A stretch of DNA of 64,000 nt from Hyphobacterium marinum (GTDB lineage: Bacteria > Pseudomonadota > Alphaproteobacteria > Caulobacterales > Maricaulaceae). The DNA lies in the NCBI RefSeq assembly GCF_036330325.1, contig NZ_JAZDRO010000004.1:186001-250000 (forward strand), in the 5' to 3' direction. Of the stretch, positions 58,121 through 64,000 are shown one piece after another. A model generated the notes under the pieces. The model was not told the origin of the DNA and made no database searches. It saw only the letters and a program-made list of their open reading frames with translations. Made by a program: the position numbers and the translations under genes. The first letter of the stretch is position 1; every line of letters starts with the position of its first letter.

Positions 58121-60310
58121 TCAATCGTCCGAACCGAGGGCTCCGAGCGTGAACAGATTGATACGTACCTGAATCGATTCCGACGGTCCAAGCGGTCCGA
58201 TATTGAGATTCTCGCGTTGATAGAGAATTTCGAACTCGGTGCAGAAATCGCGGTACAGCAGGCCGATTTCCTGCGTCCGGGACAGGCCCATCTCCAGATC
58301 GCGGCGCAAATTGTAGACGAGGCTCCAGCTATCCGAGATGCGGGTCCGGGTCGACAGGATGACTTCCTGCTGCGGTCCGAACCGCGCCAGATCCTCGTTG
58401 AAACCGGTGTAGCGGATCGCTCCGGTGAACAGATCGCTGGTGTATGAGGCGACGAGATCAAGCCGGTTGAGGTCGCCGTCCTGCGAATCGATGCGGGTGC
58501 GGGCGGCACCGGTGAAGCCAGCGAGATTGACTTCGGTTGCAGCAATGATGTCGGACTCGTCATCGAACAGGCCGGTATTCGGGCCAAAGACCGGTGTGCC
58601 CTCAAGCCGCCGGCTCTGCCCCAGGAAACCGCGGAAGCGTCCGCCGGATTCGCCCCAGAACGCTGTCGCCCGAACGCCATACGCGATGCGGGAGCCTTCT
58701 TCCCAGATATCCATGCCCGGCGCGCGATTGGCCGAGAACAGCAGGGTTTCATCGAGATCAACGCTTTGGCTGTCTTCGTTGACGATGCGTCCGGCCTCGA
58801 CCGCATCGGATGCGACGACACCCTGGATGACCGGTTCCACGATCCAGTCGGTGGTTTCACCGGGCCGGAAGAAGGGCCAGCGCACCTCGGCCCCGGCAAG
58901 ACCCAGAACACGTCCGAAGGAATCCTCGGCAGCCGCTGTACCGGGCAATGCGCCGGGAAGGTCGTTGAAGCTGTAATAATCGGCCCGGACGCGGGCGAAC
59001 GGCTCAAGCACCATGCCGGGCCCGCCAATCCATTGCGCCCGCCAGTCCGTTCCCGCGCTGGCACGGCGGTAATCGACGCCATTGTCGCGGGTCAGCGCAA
59101 CGGTCGAGGCGATGTTGCGCAGACGGCCAAAGCCGTCGCCGAGTTCCAGCGTCTGACGGAATTCACCGAGCGGCGCGATCGTGGGCAGCGTATTGTCGTC
59201 CTCGAATTCACGCAGGCTCTGGATCGAGGCGGCGGACAGTTCGGCGTAATAATCGTCGCCGCGGCCCTGGACGTAGAGCTGGCTCAGCAGGCGGCGGCCA
59301 TCAGGCATCAGCAGGCCGGTGTCGTTGGCATAGACCTCGGTGATGTCATAGCGGCGCATGTGCAGATCGTCGGACGCGGCCTGCACGCCAAAGCCCCACA
59401 GCCAGTCTTCCGACAGGTCGAACTGGCCGGCCCCGAACAGATGCCAGCGCCAGTCCTCGTTGCCGAAGCGGTCGCCATCGCTGTCGATTTCGCGCTCATA
59501 GGTCAGGCTGCCTTCGAAATCGACTCGCCCCGACCAGAACCGTTTGCGATAGTCCGCCTCCAGAAGCGGGCGCACATTCGTCATCAGCCGCGGCGAGATT
59601 GTCAGGTCCTGTGACGGCGAAATCACCCAGTGATAGGGCTGCTGGTAAAAGGCCCCCAGGCGGGACGACACGCCAAAGCCGGGAAACAGAAAGCCCGACC
59701 GGCGCTCGATCGAGGGGTCGGGGTGGGCGAAGGCCGGCGAGTAGAGCACCGGGACACCCAGCACTTCGAGCCGGACGTCGCGATAATAGATCATCTCGTC
59801 GTCGGCATCCTGGATGACCTGGGCGGCCCGCAGGCGCCAGGTTGGCTCCCGGCCGGACTCCTCGCACAGGCGGCAGGCCGTGTAATAGGCCTCGGTCAGT
59901 TCGACCGAGCCGTTGTCGCGTCGTACCGCGAAGGCGGCGGCCGTCCGGCCATTGTTTTCCAGCATGGTCGCGAAGCCGACCGCGATTCCCTCGCCGAGCT
60001 CGTCGTCGAGTTCGACTTCATCGGCATATTGCGGGTGCGCGCCCTGTCCGAAAATGGCGACACTGCCGCGCGCGATGACACGGCCGGTCAGCGGCCGGTA
60101 TTCCAGCTCGTCGGCATAAAGGGTGCGGTCATTCTGGCGGGCCCGGACTTCGCCGCGGGCATAGTACACGCCCGCTTCCTGGTCCTGGATCAGCGTATCG
60201 GCCTCGATATAGACCGGCTCGTCGGACGCCTCGTCCGACTGCGCCAAGGCAGGTGTGCCGGCGACTGCCAGGCAGGCCGCAAATCCGGCGAGGCGGGCTT
60301 TCAGCCCCAT
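58121..60310 (-). CDS. lptD: LPS-assembly protein LptD
   Basis: 729 residues. Signal peptide (G-L-K-A-R-L-A-G-F-A-A-C-L-A-V-A, cleaved near A-L-A-Q-S), an N-terminal OstA/jellyroll domain (E-A-D-T-L-I-Q-D-Q-E-A-G-V-Y-Y-A-R-G-E-V) and a large beta-barrel that ends in alternating residues. It inserts LPS in the outer leaflet. The C-R-L-C pair near the end of the N-domain may form the disulfides of the family. The ATG at 60310 has a GAGGAG site; the frame extends further upstream but only as a shadow of lptG. Confidence 0.92.
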   Translation of the reverse strand: MGLKARLAGFAACLAVAGTPALAQSDEASDEPVYIEADTLIQDQEAGVYYARGEVRARQNDRTLYADELEYRPLTGRVIARGSVAIFGQGAHPQYADEVELDDELGEGIAVGFATMLENNGRTAAAFAVRRDNGSVELTEAYYTACRLCEESGREPTWRLRAAQVIQDADDEMIYYRDVRLEVLGVPVLYSPAFAHPDPSIERRSGFLFPGFGVSSRLGAFYQQPYHWVISPSQDLTISPRLMTNVRPLLEADYRKRFWSGRVDFEGSLTYEREIDSDGDRFGNEDWRWHLFGAGQFDLSEDWLWGFGVQAASDDLHMRRYDITEVYANDTGLLMPDGRRLLSQLYVQGRGDDYYAELSAASIQSLREFEDDNTLPTIAPLGEFRQTLELGDGFGRLRNIASTVALTRDNGVDYRRASAGTDWRAQWIGGPGMVLEPFARVRADYYSFNDLPGALPGTAAAEDSFGRVLGLAGAEVRWPFFRPGETTDWIVEPVIQGVVASDAVEAGRIVNEDSQSVDLDETLLFSANRAPGMDIWEEGSRIAYGVRATAFWGESGGRFRGFLGQSRRLEGTPVFGPNTGLFDDESDIIAATEVNLAGFTGAARTRIDSQDGDLNRLDLVASYTSDLFTGAIRYTGFNEDLARFGPQQEVILSTRTRISDSWSLVYNLRRDLEMGLSRTQEIGLLYRDFCTEFEILYQRENLNIGPLGPSESIQVRINLFTLGALGSDD

Positions 60311-60395
60311 CGGCGACTCCTCCACGCGGGTCAAGAAAGCGTTCGTTACAAAACCATGGTTACTGGAAGCCCGCGCGCGCGTCCACGTCTTCGCG

Positions 60396-61502
60396 TCAGC
60401 CGTCTTCCGTCGAGGCGATATAGATGGCCGCAACCAGCGCAGTGATGGCCGGGGCCGCCCAGGCTGCGGTGATCGGCGGCAGGGTTCCGGTTGCTCCGAA
60501 GGAGCGCAGCAATTCCTGGAAGAAATAGACCACGAATCCCGAGATGCCGCCGGCGAGCGCGAAGGCTCCTGCGCCGCCCAGACGATAGAGGCGCAGCGTG
60601 GCTGCCGCAGCAATGAGCGTTGCGGCAATCAGCGTCAGCGGCAGGGCGAGCAGGGAATGCAGGCGCAGCTCGTAGCGATTGGCGTCGAGCCCGGCGGCAC
60701 GAGCCGAGCGGATCAGGCCGGGCAGATCCCAGAACGCCACGCCGCGCGGTGAGCGGGAGCGTTCGAACAGGGCCTGGCGGTCAATGAAGGTCTGGATCGA
60801 GATCGCGCCGAGATCGGTCGCGTCCTGACCCGGCGCACGCTCGACCGCGTCCTCCAGAACCCAGAAGCCGGCATTCAGATCGGCATGGGACGAATCGATC
60901 CGGCGTTCAAAGGCCGGGGCTCCGCCTTCGGTCAGCGTGTAGAAGAAGAAGGAGGGATTGCGGATGCGCCGTGCATTCTCGTCGAGTGCGCGCGCCGCGA
61001 TCACCGTGAAGCCTTCAGGTGTCGTTTCGCGCAGCCAGACCGGGTCTTCCGCTTCGACATCGGTTCGGATGCTGGTCAGCGCTTCCTGCCGGCGCTCGAA
61101 TTCGGCATTCATCGCCGCGCCGATCGGGTTGAGCGCCGTGGCTCCGAGTATGCCGGTGAGCAAGGCAATGACGATGGGCGCGCTCAATATGCGCCAGGCC
61201 GAATAGCCCGAGGCCCGCATCACGATCAGCTCGCTGCGGCGGTTCAGGCGGAACAGGGTCGCCAATACGCCAAAGAGGAAGACGAAGGGCAGCGTCTCTT
61301 CCAGCAACAGGGGCGCTTTCAGGAAGGTCAGCATCAGGAGGTCGAGCGCAGAGATCGATTCGACCCGCGTCCCGATGGCGCGCGATTGCTCGACGAAATC
61401 GACGAGCAGGATGACCGCGCCAATGACCATGACGGCTCCGGCAAGCCCGATCAGGGTTTCAAGCGCGATATAGCGGCTAAGGCGGCGCGGCAGGTGCAAC
61501 AT
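60396..61502 (-). CDS. lptG: LPS export ABC transporter permease LptG
   Basis: 368 residues. Six membrane helices, three on each side of a periplasmic jellyroll domain. R-Y-I-A-L-E-T-L-I-G-L near the start and M-R-A-S-G-Y-S-A-W-R-I in the first cytoplasmic loop are typical for the LptF/G fold. With LptF and the ATPase LptB it extracts LPS from the inner membrane. It lies four bases after lptF; lptD follows 85 bases downstream. Confidence 0.92.
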   Translation of the reverse strand: MLHLPRRLSRYIALETLIGLAGAVMVIGAVILLVDFVEQSRAIGTRVESISALDLLMLTFLKAPLLLEETLPFVFLFGVLATLFRLNRRSELIVMRASGYSAWRILSAPIVIALLTGILGATALNPIGAAMNAEFERRQEALTSIRTDVEAEDPVWLRETTPEGFTVIAARALDENARRIRNPSFFFYTLTEGGAPAFERRIDSSHADLNAGFWVLEDAVERAPGQDATDLGAISIQTFIDRQALFERSRSPRGVAFWDLPGLIRSARAAGLDANRYELRLHSLLALPLTLIAATLIAAAATLRLYRLGGAGAFALAGGISGFVVYFFQELLRSFGATGTLPPITAAWAAPAITALVAAIYIASTEDG

Positions 61503-61506
61503 GCCG

Positions 61507-62619
61507 TCAGGCCTCCGCTGCCGGTCGGGGTCTGACTTTCCGGGCTGGCCGGAAAATGATGACCAGCGCCGCCAGTCCTGCCGCGACCGGGATCACGTAC
61601 TGGACGATATTCAGCGCGGCATCGTCTGCGGCTGCCGATTGTGCGGCAAAGCCGAGCATCCGCACGGTCAGCGCAATCCCGATTGCGATCAGGACGCGCC
61701 GGCCATACCCGAGCCGGGAATGCTGGCCTCCGAAAAAGGCCGCCGCGGCGATCAGCACCATGGTGACATTGTAGATCGGAGCCGACAGCCGGTAATGCGC
61801 CTCGGCATAGAGCCGCTCTACACCGCGTGCCCGGGCGACCGAGGCGGCATCGGGGAAGAAGAGCTCATCGAGGAATTTGTCGGAATCCTTGAAGAACAGG
61901 ACCTGGGCCGCATCGACGAATTCGGAGAGGTCAAACTCGTAGCGCTCGAAGGTCAGGAAACTCAATGAGTTGTCGTCCTCGACCTGCTGCACATTGCCGT
62001 CGAGCAGCACCATCACCGGCCGGTCCGCGGCGCGCACGATCACCCCTTCACGCGCGACATAGGTCGACGTGCCGTCCGGGTCGCGCGCATCGTTGATGAA
62101 GACTTCCTGCATGCGCCCGCCGGCATCGGTTTCGCGGGCATAAAGCGTCACGCCCGCGCCAAGCCGGGAGAAGGAACCGGGGCGAACAAGGCTCGCGGCG
62201 ACGTCGGTACGCAACTCGTAGAGGCTTTCCCGCATCTCCCGGTAGGAGAGGGGCTGGATGAAGAGATTGACCGCGAGATTGGCGACAAGGGCCAGCACGC
62301 CGAGCCGTACGATGGGCGACAGGACGCCCCAGCGCGATAGGCCCGAAGCCGAGGCGACGGTGATCTCGCTGTCGCTCATCATCCGGTTGATGCCGACCAG
62401 CGCGGCAATGAAGATCGCAAACGGCGAGAGCAGACCAACCAGCTGGGGCAAGGCGAGCAGCGTCACCTTCAGAAAGGTCAGCGCCGTCTCGCGGTAGTCC
62501 GAGATCAGCTCGATATTGGTCAGGCTCTGCGTCAGCAACGCCAGACCTGCGAATGCGCCGGCCGCCGTCAGGAACGGGCCGAGCAATTGCCGGAACATGT
62601 AGCGCTGTACGAGAATCAT
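61507..62619 (-). CDS. lptF: LPS export ABC transporter permease LptF
   Basis: 370 residues, same fold as LptG. M-I-L-V-Q-R-Y-M-F-R-Q-L-L-G-P-F at the start and I-T-V-A-S-A-S-G-L-S-R-W in the coupling loop. The ATG at 62619 gives the normal start; the frame is open further but reads into the promoter region. It is divergent from pepA over a 129-base gap that must hold both promoters, an arrangement conserved from E. coli to alphaproteobacteria. Confidence 0.93.
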   Translation of the reverse strand: MILVQRYMFRQLLGPFLTAAGAFAGLALLTQSLTNIELISDYRETALTFLKVTLLALPQLVGLLSPFAIFIAALVGINRMMSDSEITVASASGLSRWGVLSPIVRLGVLALVANLAVNLFIQPLSYREMRESLYELRTDVAASLVRPGSFSRLGAGVTLYARETDAGGRMQEVFINDARDPDGTSTYVAREGVIVRAADRPVMVLLDGNVQQVEDDNSLSFLTFERYEFDLSEFVDAAQVLFFKDSDKFLDELFFPDAASVARARGVERLYAEAHYRLSAPIYNVTMVLIAAAAFFGGQHSRLGYGRRVLIAIGIALTVRMLGFAAQSAAADDAALNIVQYVIPVAAGLAALVIIFRPARKVRPRPAAEA

Positions 62620-62748
62620 CGGCGTCGGATTACTTTTGCGGTTGCGGCCTTCTATATCACCCGGCGATCGGATACCACTTCCGCCGTCACGAAGTTTTTC
62701 ACCACCCAAACCGGCCCGACGGGCCGGCAGGCCGTTCAGGGATAGACC

Positions 62749-64000
62749 ATGAAGATCAAATTCGCCGCATCGGGTTCTGCATCGGGTTCCATTGCCGTGG
62801 CCGCCTATGACAAGGCGACGCTGACTGTCGTTGGCAAGGCGCTGGACAGCGATGCGGGCGGAGCCATCACCCGCGCGATGAAAGCCTCGCGCTTCACCGG
62901 CAAGGCCGGTGAGATCGTCGAACTCGTTGCGCCTTCAGGTGTCGACGCGGATCGGATCGTCGTTTTCGGCGTCGGCACCAAGTCGAAAGTCGATGGCAAT
63001 GGTCTTGAGCGCGCCGGGGCCGGACTGGTCAAGAAACTGCTGACCGGCGGCGAGACCGCGCTGACCGTGTCGCTGGAAGGCGTGGCCGACAGCGAGGGCG
63101 CGTCGCGCTTCGCGCTGGGCTGCCGCATGGCCGCTTACCGCTTTGACGGCTACCGGACGACGCTGGAAGAGTCCAAGAAGCCGACGCTGAAGACCATCAC
63201 GCTGATCACCGACGACGAGAAGGCCGCCAAGGCGAGCTGGAAGTCCTGGGAAGCCGTCGCCGATGGCGTCGACATGGCCCGTGACCTGGTCAACGAGCCG
63301 CCGAACGTCATCGACCCGCCGCAATACGCAAAGCGGGTCGCCAAGCTCGCCGATACCGGTCTCGAGATCGAGATCCTGGGCGAGAAGGAAATGAAGAAGC
63401 TCGGCATGAATGCGCTGCTGGGTGTCGGCCAGGGTTCGGTCAAGGAATCCCAGCTCGTGATCATGAAGTGGAATGGCGGCAAGAAGGGCGACAAGCCGCT
63501 CTGCTTTGTCGGCAAGGGCGTCACCTTCGACACCGGCGGCATTTCGCTGAAACCCGGCGCGAACATGGACGAGATGAAGGGCGACATGGGCGGTTCAGCC
63601 GCCGTGGTCGGCCTGATGCGCGCGCTGGCGGGCCGTAAGGCCAAGGTCAATGCGGTCGGGATTATCGGCCTGGTCGAGAACATGCCGGACGGCAATGCGC
63701 AGCGTCCGGGTGACATCGTCACCTCGATGTCGGGTCAGACCATCGAAATCCTCAACACCGATGCGGAAGGCCGTCTCGTCCTGGGCGATGCGCTCTGGTA
63801 CGCGCAGAAGGAATTCGACCCGCAATTCATGATCAACCTGGCGACGCTCACCGGCGCGATCCTGATCGCGCTGGGTCACGAGCACGCCGGTATCTTCTCC
63901 AATGACGACAAGATCGCCGATGGCCTGACCAAGGCCGGTCTCGCGTCCGACGAGAAGGTGTGGCGCCTGCCGGTCGGTCCGGAATATGACCGCCAGATCG
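62749..64000 (+). CDS. pepA: leucyl aminopeptidase, 3'-truncated by window edge
   Basis: 417 codons are visible and no stop is reached. The catalytic domain contains V-G-K-G-V-T-F-D-T-G-G-I-S-L-K-P (metal-binding Lys and Asp), M-K-G-D-M-G-G-S-A, E-N-M-P-D-G-N-A and N-T-D-A-E-G-R-L-V-L-G-D-A-L (the M17 signature with Asp and Glu ligands). The N-terminal domain is the usual one. It removes N-terminal residues from peptides in the cytoplasm; some homologues also bind DNA. GGGATAGACC is a modest ribosome site. Divergent from lptF. Confidence 0.96.
   Translation, partial: MKIKFAASGSASGSIAVAAYDKATLTVVGKALDSDAGGAITRAMKASRFTGKAGEIVELVAPSGVDADRIVVFGVGTKSKVDGNGLERAGAGLVKKLLTGGETALTVSLEGVADSEGASRFALGCRMAAYRFDGYRTTLEESKKPTLKTITLITDDEKAAKASWKSWEAVADGVDMARDLVNEPPNVIDPPQYAKRVAKLADTGLEIEILGEKEMKKLGMNALLGVGQGSVKESQLVIMKWNGGKKGDKPLCFVGKGVTFDTGGISLKPGANMDEMKGDMGGSAAVVGLMRALAGRKAKVNAVGIIGLVENMPDGNAQRPGDIVTSMSGQTIEILNTDAEGRLVLGDALWYAQKEFDPQFMINLATLTGAILIALGHEHAGIFSNDDKIADGLTKAGLASDEKVWRLPVGPEYDRQI

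Overview
The window is a 64 kb stretch of GC-rich chromosome, densely packed with housekeeping genes. It comes from an alphaproteobacterium, most likely of the Maricaulales/Hyphomonadaceae-Caulobacterales group. The evidence is the gene order: yfgM-like/bamB/der; SDR-purF-cvpA-radA-alr-dnaB-rplI-rpsR-rpsF; fabD-fabG-acpP-fabF-mltG-yicC-gmk; rsmA-pdxA-surA-lptD-lptG-lptF divergent from pepA. The high GC content, the abundant GTG starts and four-base overlaps, and a tyrosine-catabolism pair (hmgA plus a fumarylacetoacetase-family gene) fit the same group. The genus is an inference. No rRNA, tRNA, CRISPR array, integrase or transposase was seen.

Layout. 0-6 kb: the end of an SDR gene, a curlin-repeat gene with a CsgH-like partner, an MBOAT plus SGNH polysaccharide O-acetylation pair, a LysR regulator and a TPR protein. 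6-16 kb: metabolic genes (quinone oxidoreductase, isoaspartyl peptidase/asparaginase, putative 2OG-Fe oxygenase, hmgA, carbonic anhydrase, FAH-family hydrolase), hspQ, ppx and rlmE. 16.2-19.0 kb: an accessory island holding two AT-rich paralogues of nucleoside 2-deoxyribosyltransferase/TIR-like fold, one membrane-anchored, and a divergent PD-(D/E)XK DUF4268 protein. 19-28 kb: guaB, guaA, an RsmB-type methyltransferase, two tandem sulfotransferases, csp and slyX, with many intergenic palindromic repeats. 28-34 kb: a small redox operon with a divergent MarR regulator carrying a C-terminal Cys/His cluster, then two look-alike cassettes of [membrane protein]-[ECF sigma]-[short membrane anti-sigma-like protein]. 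34-36 kb: panB, then a NYN-domain gene flanked by short copies of the panB 3' end. 36-64 kb: envelope biogenesis, GTPase, purine, replication, ribosomal, fatty-acid and LPS-transport genes, interrupted by a Phd/ParE toxin-antitoxin module next to rpsF.

The core genes work together in GMP synthesis (guaB, guaA, gmk) and de novo purines (purF), fatty-acid elongation (fabD, fabG, acpP, fabF), outer-membrane assembly (bamB, surA, lptD, lptF, lptG), and ribosome assembly or modification (rpsF, rpsR, rplI, der, rlmE, rsmA). Two repeat families punctuate the intergenic spaces. One is a roughly 115 bp three-stem element with six clear copies; the other is a roughly 100 bp long palindrome with two.

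The best candidate for an undescribed system is the 16.2-19.0 kb island. The paired ECF cassettes, the Cys-cluster MarR/redox locus, the NYN locus and several RNA-level control structures (panB Shine-Dalgarno hairpin, rpsF leader, NYN leader) come next.
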